Assembly (NCBI RefSeq): GCF_007655135.1 | Contig: NC_045130.1 | Location: forward strand, 18,295,363 to 18,359,362 | From: Punica granatum | Lineage: Eukaryota > Streptophyta > Magnoliopsida > Myrtales > Lythraceae | Length of the DNA: 64,000 nt | Direction: 5' to 3' | Part shown: positions 50,386-63,900 of the stretch, piece by piece | Layout: each line of letters begins with the position of its first letter | How positions within the stretch are numbered: the stretch's first letter is position 1 | The notes under the pieces: model-generated | The model's database searches: none | Told to the model about the DNA's origin: nothing | The model's input: only the letters and a program-made list of their open reading frames with translations | Position numbers and translations under genes: made by a program

Positions 50386-51560
50386 GGGAAAACTATAGAT
50401 TTAGTCCTCCATTTTTAGTAACTCTTCTGTTTTCGTCCTTTTTCTATTTTCGTCATATACGTTTATCGCTTTTCTATTTTCATCCTTCAGTTAACTGTTC
50501 CGTTAAAAATGTTGAGTTCAAACCTTGTGGATGCAACATAAATGACACATCAACAAATTTTTATTTTATTGAAAATAAAAAAGCCAAAAATATTAAAAAA
50601 TAAAGAGAATTGAAGACCGAAGAAGAGCATGGACAACGTCACAATGTTACTTCTTTCTCTAGTTCCTGGAATCAAGCCAAAGTAACAAAGAAATTCAACT
50701 TTACTATATTTGCCTTCCACTGTTTATCATTTGAGATCTAACACAAAGCGTTCGAAAATTTATAGGAATTCAGATTGGAATAAGGTCCAAATTGATAAAT
50801 AACGAGGGAGAATATGTGACATAAGAGTGAACGAGATGAATATGATAAAGACTGAATAGAGGGTGTAGATTCGAATTTTACAATCGAACAAATCTTCTTA
50901 GAACTAATTCATCTATGGGACGAATGCACTTTAAAAATCAATACACTTCAATGAAACGGCACTAGGCAGTGAAAGGAGAATGCTCAAGTGAAATTGGGGA
51001 TTTGCATGATTAAATTAGGTTTTTGTTAATTTGATAATTGTGTGAGTTGATTTTAATTAGACTTTTGTTGTATTTGGAAAATTGATTGGCTTAAACTCAG
51101 CGACGAAGAGGAAGAGCTGTTGTTCATAATATTCTTCTTTCTTTGTTCGTTGATTTTTTTTCTTTTTTGACTTTCATATATATATATATTGGTGATAACT
51201 TTTTCTATATTTTAGATTTAACATAAATTCTTTGTAGGGATGAAATGTCAAGTTAAGCTTCTAGTTTTTTCGATATTACGTCTCGTTCATCTACAAAAGA
51301 AAAAAGGGTTGTATTTGAACCGGTTTCACTCTAATATTACCAATTGCTCGATCTAGTTAAAGAGGTGCAAATCGAAGTATCTAAAGTGTCATTGATGGAG
51401 AACCCATGGGAAGCCAACTCAGCAAAGTTAATGAATAAGTTAACGGAATGATGAATATAGAAAATCAATAAAAGGAATAGGACGAAACTAGAAAAGAAAA
51501 TAGAAAAATGACGAAAATAGAAAAGTGAGTAACAGTAGAGGACGAAATGTGTAGTTTCTC
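50386..51560. mobile_element. Non-autonomous MULE-like DNA transposon, 1175 bp
   Basis: The terminal inverted repeats are long and pyrimidine-biased. The left end begins GGGAAAACTATAGATTTAGT and the reverse complement of the right end begins GAGAAACTACACATTTCGTC, with similarity continuing over about 130 bases (repeated CTATTTTCGTC phrases). An 11-bp target duplication flanks it: CTTTTGAATTA at 50375-50385 and CTTTTGACTTA at 51561-51571, one mismatch. Long TIRs and 9-11-bp duplications are typical of Mutator-like elements. I find no transposase and no recognisable captured gene in the roughly 0.9-kb interior. Confidence 0.75.
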
Positions 51561-54110
51561 CTTTTGACTTATTATTATACAAGAAATGATTTATTATATA
51601 TAGAAATAATGTCAATTATGTAAACAAACCTTTAGCATTCACAAGTAAATACAACGCCTTGTTTTTCGCCCGTATGATAGCAAGTTTTTCTCCCTTTTTT
51701 CGATAAGTACTATAGGATTAGACATTATGCATTTTACATTATTCGGCTCATCTATTTTACCTTCCTAAAGAGTTATACGTATACCTTATTATTTATATAT
51801 TTTCATATTTTCATAAATTGACATAGATTTCTTTCTTTATATGGAATCTTTCTTAAGGAAATATATTCATTATTATACAAATACTTTTTTCTGAATTATA
51901 AACAATATATCTTAAGCTATTTTTCATAAACTTATAAAATGCTAGTGTTTTCATTTTTTTAAAGTATATCATGTTCTCTTTTAATTACTTAATATTTTTC
52001 TCCAAATTTCAAATCTTATTCACACTTTTCTTTTAAAAACAAAACTATAAATTTTATACTCAAGTTTACTCACTTAATGCATTCAAGATACATTCTGTGA
52101 AATAAAAATAATAATATCATATGTGATATTATGAAAATATATATATATATATATATATATATACACGCAATTGAGTTATAACCTAAAAGTTGCATTTAAA
52201 AATTAAGAAGAAAACATTGGCACATAAGAGGATGAGTTTCACCATCTATTACCTTAAAATTAAGATCGAACTTGTGCCAAAAGATTTATATCTCATTAAA
52301 TCATTTACTATAAAAATATGTTATATAATAAATTTAATTGAATTGGCATGATAAATTATAAAAAAAAATTTAATAAAAAGAAAGGACCCAAATGCAAGTT
52401 TAGTGTGAATAAAAAATTCAATAAAAAGAATGATTAAGTCACTATCATGCATTAACATCGGAAAAGTTTCATAAATTTGGATGACTCTATGTAAAAAGAA
52501 AGAGAGCACATTACTATTAAATGTAATATAGGACAATATATATTTATATTATCTAGATATATAATTCGTGAAATATTTGTAACTGTAAAAAAAAAAACAG
52601 AGAGAAAGACTCAATCAATTACGGATCGTTTGTACTAAAATGTACCACCATATTACCTTTTAATCATTTTCAAGTATTTCAATTTATATAATAAGATTAG
52701 TCAAAGATAGTAATGACAGTTATCTTATAACAAGGAATTTTTTCTTCGAAAACCCATGACTACTCTAGATCTAATATCTTAAAATATTGTAATCATTTTA
52801 AAATAAGCAAGTGGAAGAAATAAGAATCTCTTGATATTAATGTATTTAATAAATAATTTGAGGTATAACACATATCAAGTAGTTGCACAAGAAGTTCCAC
52901 TTTTGACAAGAGCTGACCTTTTTAAAATCACATGGCCATGACCGTTGCCGTGTTGATGATTGTGGCTGCCAGATCGACCTGAACCTCGTCCACAACCTTT
53001 ATTGTGATGGTTGCCACATAAAGATTAAAAAAAAAAAAAGGCAAGGGTCGGGCTCTCGATCCGTGACCCTCCTAGCCAAAGGGAGAGTGAGAACCGCGGG
53101 TGGTTCATCCACGGGTGTGGGCACGACTCACCATAGTCGTGGAGGAAAGAAAAAGCCCGGAAAAGAGAGAAAACGAGGGGAAACCGCTACTGACCAGTGC
53201 TGGTTCAGGGGATTGTGAGTCTCAAATGGAGAAACGGATGTCACTGTTGGACTTGGGAAGTCGAAAACAAGGGGTATGTAATTTGTCTTATGTTCGAGTT
53301 GGGTCGGGGGCGGTCACTGGAAAATTGGGTGGTTTCCCGACGAAACAAGATTGGTTTCGGCCATGGGAGTAGCCGACCGAATTTTAGAAGGCTGAGACAC
53401 AGAGAGAGTTTTTTTGGTTGGTTGCTCGAGAGAGAAAGTCTTCTTAAAGTTGTACGGAAGAGGTGAATGGAAGTTGTGTTCAATGTTGAAGAAGACGCCC
53501 AAAGAAAGAAAGAAAGAAAGGAGAAAAAAAAAAGGATCGCATGCATGAGTAGAATTCAATTGATGGAAAATGCCGAAGTTGCTGTCCATGATGAAGGAGA
53601 TGAGGATCCAGTAGTGAAGGCGGTAAAGGACTCATTCTGCAAGAAATCCAAGTGCTGCTCGAATCACCAACTGTAGATCACCGGCATGATGATTAACAAC
53701 AGCAAATGAGCTGGTCGACCAATCGACGAGCTAGAGCATCATCCGAAATCTGCACGGAGGTGGAAAGGTCATGAGCATCTAAAGAATCTCGACAAATAAA
53801 ATATGTGATGACATCGTGAACTTTGATACCAGTCAGGAGCCGAAGCCAGTGCATAATTGAGTGAATGAAATTGAATTATGAGAGCAGAAGATGATGCAGT
53901 GACTTATGAAGTGATGAACAGCAATAACCGGAGCTTCTGGTTTGACTGCATAGCAGCCATGCCGATGGCCGTCATCTCATGCTCTGATGCCAAGATAATA
54001 AGTAGCGAGTAGTGACCCGAATTGAGTTAGTAGGCATCTGCGAATATCATTAACTGTGATTACGAAAGGATATGTGATCATTACGCAGATGTTCTTAGTC
54101 AACCTATGTT

Positions 54111-54293
54111 TTCAATTTGAATCTTTCAGCAACTGCTTTGTTCCAAGCTAATTTCACAGGATTTTGATAGCTCCTATATGATTAGCAGCGCAGAACCCGT
54201 CTTTCAATTTGAATCCTTCAGCAACTGTTTTGTTCCAAGCTAATTTCGCAGGATTTGACGGCTCCGATATGATTTGCAGCACGGAACCCAACC
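54111..54293. repeat. Tandem duplication, period 92 bp
   Basis: Two copies starting TTCAATTTGAATC at 54111 and 54203 share CAACTG-TTTGTTCCAAGCTAA and the following CAGGATT segment, with about ten differences. Confidence 0.8.
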
Positions 54294-54540
54294 GCATGAT
54301 TTCCGATGATCAGATGGATGTAAATATGAACGACAATTCATCTTACTTCCACTTTTCATTCCAGTTATTCACAGCGTGTATGCTATTTAAGAGCCTCAAC
54401 AGTGCAGGCTATTTAAGAACCTGAACAATTTAAGCCATTGCATCATCCACTAAAGCTTGAAAAGTTCCAGCACTCGAGTAAACCGAATCACCAGCATACA
54501 ATGGCTAAAACTACCATAATGTACTGCAATAATGCGATAT

Positions 54541-54692
54541 TAATGATTTGTTTAGGATTGCAAATTATGGAGAGTTACGGAGTAGTGGATTATGGAGGGT
54601 CATAAGAGTTTCTATTTTATACAATTGTACAGAAATTCTTACGACCCTCCACAACCCTCACCTCCATATCCCCCAATCCAAACAGCCACTAA
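54541..54692. mobile_element. Foldback MITE, about 150 bp
   Basis: The left end TGTTTAGGATTG and the reverse complement of the right end TGTTTGGATTGG match. GGAGGGTCATAAGAGTTTCT pairs with AGAAATTCTTACGACCCTCC across a short AT-rich centre. The flanking TTA/TAA-type duplication is only approximate. It shares its terminal core with the Tourist-like element at 14606. Confidence 0.6.
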
Positions 54693-56433
54693 ATGACTGA
54701 TATCCAAACAGCCACTAATTGACTATGAGGCCAGGGTGTTGATCAGCATCATTTACAGTTTCTTACAGTGCCACCATAGATAAGGAAATCTATCGAGGTA
54801 ATTACCTAGTGATTCTAAGCTCACTCCGATGTGATTTGAAAATCTCCAGATCTCGAGTTCGAATCCTGCAAGGGACATATGCTAGGATGGACTCTTTGAC
54901 TTGAGTCTTGGATCATTTCTGAATTATGTGAACTATACTAGACCATTGTTATCAATGCTGCCCACTATTTTATCCAGTGAAAAAACATGCAAATCCTGTC
55001 TTTGCTGATAAGGGCAACTCTAATGGTCTCTACTAGATCAATTCTCCTATCCGATTCTGGCTCGCAGTGGAGCACTAAGATCTGGATTTTACATTTGCAG
55101 AGCAATGAACTATGAACGGGGAAACATGTAATCAACTTTTCATTCGTCCTGGAAACCAAAAGGTAAAGCTGAAGAGTACTCAGTACTCACTAAACTTCAT
55201 TTAACATGTCATTTCAGTTGAGAAGCTATCAGGCCTGTCCGATAACACTGCAAACCAAATACACATCAATATTGAGAATTTCGTTACGGTGACTAACTGT
55301 ACACCTCTTGCCATAGCCACAGATCACAATTGGAATGCAGCAAACTAGATAGGGATAACTAGTGCCACAGGGAAAGAACTTTGATAATTGAGCGAAATAC
55401 ACATCTATAAGATATTTCAAATATATAGTTACTAGTTACAACAGTTACCATACATCCAAAGATCCGAAACATAATATTCCAAGAAAACACCTTACAAAAA
55501 CGATTTGACATGAGCGGACAAGAACAGCCTGAAAAAACTCTTAGCAGAAGAAACTACATAAGGGCAGGCATGTTCCCTGGCTCGCAATTCATGTCTCGTG
55601 TTAATAAATAGTGTTCCCAGAATAACTATATAAGTGGCAATATCGAAGCTTTTTGAGACCCCACCACTGAAACATATTTGGATCAGTCAATGCCCAGGCT
55701 TGAATAGGGTTCATAGCCACCCTGACAATCAAAGGAAAACAAACAAAATGCAGACAAATCTAGTCTCAGCACCACAACCACCACTTCAGAAGTTGCTCAG
55801 TCATGAAACTATCAAAGTATATATATGTTCAGTTCGGTGTCAACATTACACTTTTCTTTAACCCAGAGATTATACAAACTTTGATAGCTCTAAAATACCG
55901 ATTAAAGGGCAAACTAGAGATCTCTTACATCCAAAAATGAGGGCAAGTCAAGAATAGTATCCAACTTTTAGGCAAACAAGTGGAAAACACATACTTCCTA
56001 GTTTTATCTTATCACTATTGTGAAAAATTTTGCAACTCCCTTCTGATTGACATTTCATCATCTTATATAGTACCGCCTTTTTTTTTTTTGGCAAAGAATA
56101 ACATATACACTTGACGACGACCCAAAAACCGATTTGACATCAGAAAAAATGGACAGATGGTAAACAGGGTCAGATGTTTAGCGAAGTAGGTGCAAGGATT
56201 ACAGACAGACTTTCGAAGTTATCCAGACAAGACTCCCCAACATTGCCTGTTCTATGTCATATTGGACCCAGAATCAGGGGATACGTGTAATATGAGCAAA
56301 GAAATAACGCATAAAGAGGGTAATTGGGATAACATTGCAGCGCTGAAGGAAAAAACTAACTAATTTGAATAATGGGAGAAAAGACAATTACTAAAATTCT
56401 CTTGTTCTCTTTATATGATTTTAGATCAGACTT

Positions 56434-59400
56434 TCACTGGAAAATGCTACTCACGGAACAATCATCATGAACACGCCAAATGGTCTCCCCTAGAAGGTTG
56501 GCCACAGACAAGACCGTGAGCTGAGGAAAGTAGTTCTGCTCCAACACCGGAATAGTATTCGTTATAATGACCTCTTGGAACAAGCCACTCGACAACCTCT
56601 CAATTGCAGGAGGGCTGCAATAAAAAGATTAAAGAAAAAAATAAGAAAAAGGTCTACCACATGCCATTGCAAGTTTCTGTAACCGATTTATCCAGAGATG
56701 CATAAGAAAATGCAGCTAATTTGAAATAATGATTCGCGTCATCATTGGACGGTAATACAAGAGAGTAAACTTGGAGAAACTATTGAAAATGTAGTCTTTT
56801 TGGATAAGTGTAATGTATCTTCTCATATGATGAGATAGACAGGTTTTGCTTGGTTTCATTTTGTTGAAGACCACGAAAAGCAACACAGGTGTTTGATTGC
56901 CCTTGAAACATATGTTTATTTTAATGACAGCATGAATATTTATCTTTTTATGAAGAACTGGAGCAAAAAACTAACATGAATGCTTCACCCAAGAAAACAA
57001 AGTGGAACCTTCTCCAAAAATGAATGGAGCCTTAACCTTCCAATTATACACAGGGGTAATAGTGTAAAACACATAAGAAGTTCCAAGACTATATTTTCTA
57101 AGAAAACTCTGGGACAAGGTAAAGTAGTTAGGCTTAAGCAGTACATTTGGAACTAAAAGTACCTGAAAACAGCATGTGTGCTGCAAGCATAGACTTCCCT
57201 AGCTCCCTCTTGATGTAACAGAGCTGCACCTTTAGCAATAGTTCCTAAGTTGAGAGTAAGACTAAATTAGTCTTATAGTTTTTATTAGTTATCTTGCATG
57301 AAGCATATATATCACGTGAGGCATACATTAGCAAATAAACCAAAAGCATAACAATTAAGAAAGTATAGCACGTGCAAAAGTTACTCTGCCACAAAAAATA
57401 AATCCACATTGCCCAGTAAAGCCCACACAGCCCAGTAAAACAAATAGAATATTAGCCAGATATCTAAGCATACCTGCAGTATCTATCATATCATCCACCA
57501 TAACAGCAACTTTCCCCTTCACATCACCTATCAAATTCATTACCTGCAGACACAGACATCCAACGATCATCACTTGCTAGACAAGAGGAACATTTGATCT
57601 CATTGTATTGAGGCAAGAACTGCTATGCAGCTATATCACACTAAGGTAACTTCACCCAAAAGGCTACCTTGACAGTAGCCTTGTCAAATCAGTTTTTAGC
57701 ATAATATGAAAGTTGCATGCAATTATTATGGATTCAAACATGTAAAGATGAATGAAAAATGTTATATGAGACCACATAAAAGCTCAGTCTTTCCTTGAAA
57801 CTCTCAAATTTAGTTGCTTACAGTGGGCGCTGAAGGCATGGTTATAAGACCTAGATACTTTCATTTTAAGTATGTAAATCAATACTAATCAACTATTAAA
57901 TACCACCAACACAACACTTGAAGATAGCGATAGGACTATACCGTATATTGTAGATTAATTACTACTACATATTGCAGATTAATACAACGAAGGGAACTCC
58001 TTTGAGGCAACTATCTTCATCTAAAATCGACATGTCATATCACAAACTATTAAAATCCTCATAAAAGTTGCATCCTCACCCAAAGTTATCATGATATGCT
58101 GAAACTCAAAGATGAGAAAAATAGTATAAATCATTACCTCAGCGACATTGTGGCCATGGCGCCTCTTATCAACAATAGCTAGAGGTGCATCTGACAATTT
58201 TTTTGCAAAGGCACGGGCCCTTGCAACTCCACCAACATCAGGTGAGACCACAACCAGATCATCAGAGCATATGGTCTTACTTGCAAGGTAATCAAGTATT
58301 ACAGGCTACATGGGTCATCGAAAAACAAAGTTACTAAACATATATCGTTCAGAAAAGATGGCTCTGATAAGAAGTTGCAAATACTGGTTCCACAAGTTTA
58401 TTAAAAAGGAAAAGGATAAAGCACTATATAAAGGCATCATATTTCTACAATCTATCCTTTTTCTTATTAATCATGGCATCCAACATTGAGTCTACTTGGA
58501 GTTGCTAACATGAGTCTACTTGAAGTTGCTAATCAGGTTAACCAAACTAGACCAAACATTATGTCCTGAAATGATACATAATACGATGGGAATTGCTTAC
58601 CTGGCCATACACATGATCCACAGGAATATCAAAATATCCCATGGACTGCCCAGAGTGAAGATCACAAGCCAGAACACGATTTGCACCAGCTTCGGTTATC
58701 AAATTTGCCACAAGCTTCGCCGCAATGGATTCACGCCCTTGAGTCTTAAGAAACATGAAATTCTAATAAGGTTCAACAAACCCCAAGAAGAACACACTAT
58801 GCATAATTTGTTTGGTCAAACAATCTGTTGATATGATTTGACTCGACTCTTATTGCATATATAAGCAGGCTTTTAATTTGGATAATGCCAATAGCCCCCA
58901 AACTACTACAAATGCTCTTCTAGGGCTTCCATTTGCTTTATAAACATATAATTTGATGTTAAAGAGAAGTGGAAAGACAGTGAATCATCCCAATGTGAAA
59001 GGAACATATGACACATTGTAGCCTAACTCATAGTACAATTCCATCCATAATTTAAAAACAGAAAGAAGGTAAAAATCCCCTCATCGAGTAAAATTAGCAG
59101 TTTAATTTGTGAAAATTTTCTACAGCGAGCTGCTCTCTAGCAGATTATGCACATGCTAACCTTTCTATCAGCTCTGGCATATCCGAAGTATGGAATGACG
59201 GCAGTTATGTTCTTTGCGGATGCCCTCCGACATGCATCAATCATTATGAGAAGCTCCATAAGATTCTCATTTGCGGGTGGACATGTAGGCTGCACGAGGT
59301 ATACGTCGCAGCCTCTAACACTCTCTTGCAATTGGACATAAATCTCACCATCAGCAAATCGCTTTATCTTAATCTTTCCAAGTTCCAAACCCATGTAGCA

Positions 59401-60952
59401 CGCAATTTCCTGTCAATAGTCGAACTATAATCAGAAACAATCATTCTAGAAGCCATGACATGAACATGTAGACATTAGACAAAAGAAGTAATATGTCTGC
59501 TGTCATCAAATAACAATTGCTAAAATCACATTGTCAACCCAACAATTTCAAAAGCTTACAATCAGCTGCTGTTTATGCATCTTTTAATGTTATGACCTCT
59601 TCATAACTAAATTCTCATTGCTATGACCATTTACTCTAGAAGTGTAGATAATGATTAGCTGGTTGTCCTAACTCTCCAATCATCCCTAATTGTAACTAAC
59701 AGTATAGTTCAATCAGTTTCTCCAATATGTTAGTAATTTCAGTGACAATTATTAACAGCAGAAAAAGGAGCACTCTATACTTAAGAGTGTTTTTGGGGTT
59801 GTGTGGTGGGGAGGGAGGCGGCGGCGGTGGTTTAACAAGTGAAAACGAACAGCACAAAGTAGCAAATTCAACCAAAGAGATATTGAAACTAATAGTAATC
59901 TTGATATCGAGTACTAAAAAAGCAAATCCTTGAAAACAGCAACCCGGCAAAAAAAAAAAATGAAACAGCATGCTTTCAGCTTTTAATAGGATTATATCAC
60001 TAGCTAATGCAAAGTAACCTGAGAAAGCGCAGGGTTTGCTGTGCCCGAAAATATCCTGAGCCTTGTATCAATTTTGTTAATCGGACTCCGCAGGTTGGTT
60101 GAAGTCAAGAAACTAGGCATTGACTGCTCGCTGTTAATGATCGGAACACAAGGCTTCCCATTCTCACACTTCAATGGCTCCACCAGATTACACCTCTGCA
60201 TAATAACAAATCCCAGAAATGAAAAACCACCGTTGTCACCACTAACCCGAATATAAATCACGACACCCATAGTTCATACTGGATAACATTATACTCTTAA
60301 AATCAAAAACTTATTCGAGCAGGAAAAGAGAACTGGATAACATTATACTCCTAGAATCAAAAACTTATTCGAGCAGAAAAAGAGAACTGGATAACATTAT
60401 ACTCCTAGAATCAAAAACTAATTCAAACAAAAAAAGAGAACACAGAATGGCAGATGTTTACTTTAATAATTGTCTATCTATGAACTTCCCTGTCCCACAG
60501 GAAAGCACACATCCCCTTCCCAGAAACTGTGTTTCCCATGCTTTCAAATTTGTGACATTCGACAAAATTTGATTTTGATCACTAAAGTACAACGAAACGC
60601 GACAAAGTGGTCGAATCGAAACCTTCCCTTGCCTTCTTATTTCACCAGAGGGAAAAAGATATAGGGAAAAATAAAAAGGCTGAAAGGTTCTTGTTAATCA
60701 AGTATATGCCCTGACCAGCTACCAATACCCCAATCACTATGCTCAGCAGAACAGCCAAAAATCCAACCTTGAGCTGACACGGGCGCGACAAAAAAGGGAA
60801 GCCAAAAGAACAGGGGATATGAATGAATTTCAGGAACGTACAACACCACCGGTGCGGAGGGAGAGTCCGAGTCGGGGCTGGTCGGCGGAGAAGAAGCGGA
60901 TGGAGATACGGTTGTGAGAGAGGGAAGGCGGCGAGCAGATTACGGAAGCCAT
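56434..60952 (-). CDS. Ribose-phosphate pyrophosphokinase, plastid PRS1/PRS2 type, 8 exons
   Basis: Makes PRPP from ribose 5-phosphate and ATP, the precursor for purine, pyrimidine, histidine, tryptophan and NAD synthesis. Exons on the minus strand, first to last: 60952-60842, 60195-60019, 59409-59161, 58744-58601, 58305-58138, 57543-57474, 57244-57163, 56614-56434. They join in phase to 393 codons plus TGA. Residues 1-37 (exon 1) and the start of exon 2 are Ser/Arg-rich and match a plastid transit peptide in position. The catalytic domain begins near FSGTANPAL (res. 86-94). Other visible motifs are the FADGEIYVQ segment, [10 protein letters not shown] with the flexible loop TQGRE (180-184), [16 protein letters not shown], and the ribose-5-phosphate/PRPP loop DDMIDTAGT (300-308). 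It ends [10 protein letters not shown]...SIFQ. All expected motifs are present, which marks a functional class I enzyme. The start is the first ATG in the open frame. Confidence 0.93.
60278..60440. repeat. Three tandem copies of a 54-bp unit in PRS intron 1
   Basis: GGATAACATTATACTC occurs at 60281, 60335 and 60389, each followed by a near-identical AATCAAAAACTTATTCGAGC-type stretch. The third copy is the most diverged. It lies wholly inside intron 1 of the pyrophosphokinase gene. Confidence 0.9.
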
Positions 60953-63900
60953 TAGTCCCTCAGAATGAGAAGAGAATTCGCGTCGGACGATAACTCTCTT
61001 GCCCCCGCAGCTTGTCGACCTCCTCCCTCCTGCAGAGGTCGAATATGTGCTCGCAGGCCCGCAGCTTCGCTCAGAGAGAGAGATTTGCTTTGCGAGCTTC
61101 TGCTTATTGCCACTTCCCGGGGGGGATTTTGTCACCCAAGTCAATAAAGTTTGATATTTTATAATTTGATTTTAGGGTCGATTTTTTAAATTTTAAATCT
61201 AAGTTTAACTATACTCAATACATGATAAAAAATTAATAATATAATTATTATTTTTTATTTTTTATAATTTTTTTAACTATTCAATTTAATTTTTAATATT
61301 GAATTCTTTAAACTATTCATTAATTTTTCATACTTTTTCTCATAATTCAATAACGTAATCATTACAATTCAATTAAAATTAAAACTCAATTCTATTTAAC
61401 TCTAAAATCAAACACTATTAATATTTTGTATATAAATACAAATAAAAAAGTTATTATTAAAAAATAATTTATTATTAATAAAAATAATTTTTTTATGTAA
61501 TTTATTAAATTATTCTACGTGGTGTTTCTGTGGCACACTAGGGGAGAGGTGAGGAGAGGACGGGACCCCTTTTGTTGTTAGGAAGGGTTTTTTTGCATGT
61601 ATGGCTTGTTTGTTGAGTGGCTTCCTTTCATGGTACGATGTCGTATTAGGTTTCGCCTCTTTCTTTCTTGTTTTACAATTTGGTTTTGCTTCTTTTATTT
61701 TCTTTTCCTTTTTCTTTTTCTTTTGGCTAAATGTTTGTATTTTGTTTTTACTCTGTTTTTTTCTTTTTTCTAATTTCCAGAATTTTTTCTTTGTTTGTTT
61801 GTTTTTCCAAAGTTGGAATAGAGATTAATAGGGATTTCATATTTCAATAAGAAGAAAGAAAAATAGTCTTGAGTATGTTTATGGAAATTTAGGAATAAAA
61901 AGCCAGGAATTAAATTTTCCTTTATTCTTATCAGCAAAGCTTATTATGGTGCCCCCGCAGTTATCATATGGCCATTTAACTCCTTACCTTATCCGGGAAA
62001 GTGGATTAGGTTCTCCGTTCTTGTATTGAAAAACAAAATCCCTCTTCATCATTAATTTATAAACAATTTTTTTGGATGAATTTTGTAGAAATATAATAAT
62101 TTAGGCTTCTACCTTTTCCCATGTACCTGATCATCATTTTTATTGTTCGAGAAATGTATTTATAGACTAATGTGGATTGACTCAAAAGGCGGCACTTGTA
62201 CCCCTTAAGTAAGATTTCGAGTTCGAATCTTATGAATGGAGAAAAATAATATTATGAGAGTTTTACCCCTTAATAGGTGATCCGTTCAACTGAATTAGTT
62301 GGGACTCAATCAGACATTCATATGCCAGAGTTCACACCGAAAAAAAATATGTATCTATAGAATTTTAATCTATTCCACATTTTAGATAGGTTCATTTATA
62401 ATATCGCAGTATTTAAACTTATTTCATTTATAACTCCATCTTATCCATGTTTTTAGACAAATTTTAGATCTTTTACTTTTCATCCTATTATTTACATCCT
62501 CTTTTAACATGTTTCTTTTTCGTTTCCCAGAAACTTATCAGCGTGTATATATATATATATATATATATATCGACAAGACGTAAGGTGCGCTATGCGTGGA
62601 ACGAATATAATGAAATTTATAAAATTAAGTTCATATTAGAGATGTTTTTATAACCTATACTACTTGTATTTATGTTTTGAAATGTGAGTATATTTATTTT
62701 TGAATTTATAAAATTATCAAAACATTATTATTTAACACAAGGAGAACGAAGAGTTGCTATTAAAAAGAAAATAAAAAAAAATAAAAAATAAAAAAAGAAA
62801 TTGTTTAGTTGCCGAACTTGTAGGTGGAGAGAGGAGGGAAGAGAGGAAGAGAAAAGAAGAAAAATCGGAGAGAAAAGTGGGATAAGCAGGGTTGGTGATA
62901 AAAAATATATATAAATTGATAATTTTACCCACATGTTAGTGGCTCAAAATTTTTTATTTTATTTTTCAATGAGCAGTTTTGGAAATACAAAGTTATACCA
63001 TTAAGGGTTTTTTTCAGTAAAAGTATTATATATATATATATATATATTGTAAAATTACCTTTTGAAATAATTAATTATACTATTAAATATTAAATAAGTT
63101 GTGATGCTAAAATTTATAATAGTGAAATTGACAAAGATGATAATACTTATACCAATAAAAGGAAAAACTTGAATTGTCGCTCCCAGAGGAGTCCGAAAGA
63201 AAGGGAAAAAAAAAAGAAAAGAAGAAAAGAACCCTATCAGCAATATTATGATAAATAAAAAATTCACCACATACCGTTTATTAGTAATATAAAATATAAT
63301 TACGGTCGTCATTATTAAGAATTTTCAAATTGTGAATCCCTTTTTCCTTTTAATAAATAAGTTAGATAGAGCAATTAATTACTTTTAAGTACAATTGGAA
63401 AAGATAATAACATTTATGTGCAACTTTTATCAAGGAAATCATATAAATTAAATGTTGTAATCAGTTAATTATTTACAGAAAATTATAATTTAATTAAAAT
63501 CTTCATGTAATATTGATAAAATAGCAATAATTCTATGAATATTTCAAGTACTTTAGCAAAACAATTATAATCTTTGAATTTCATTCTGATAAAAAAAATA
63601 AGAATTTTATTGAAGAAAATTATTTTTCATAATCGAATTTTACATTTTAATATTAAATATAAATATGAAAAAAAATTAATATGTTGCAATTTTGTGCAAT
63701 TTACGGGATGAAAACCAGTATGACTATAGAATGCAAATCTTTTTTAAGTTGATTACTAATTGCCGTCTCACTGTCTTTAAAATTATAGTACCCGATTAAA
63801 TACAGTGCTAATATTTTGGACTAACTAGTAAATAAGAAAGTAGCACGTGCTCAATGCCTCAATACGTCAGACTCGACCCATGCCATCTATATCTATACCT

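Larger units (their letters stand above)
51572..56433. other. AT-rich intergenic region with local repeats
   Basis: No gene is supported. It includes an AT microsatellite at 52137-52162, a more GC-rich island at 53040-53480 with open frames on both strands but no family I know, a 92-bp tandem duplication at 54111-54293, and a foldback MITE near 54541-54692. 55100-56433 lies downstream of the PRS gene and probably includes its 3' UTR. Confidence 0.45.

Noticed and set aside
53100..53676. Overlapping frames on both strands in a GC-richer island
   Set aside because: No recognisable motif, frames overlap on both strands, and there is no splice or neighbour support.
62215..62235. tRNA-like B box (GAGTTCGAATC), with similar phrases near 1850 and 54860
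   Set aside because: No cloverleaf and no A box at the right distance. Not a tRNA gene; at most SINE-like debris.
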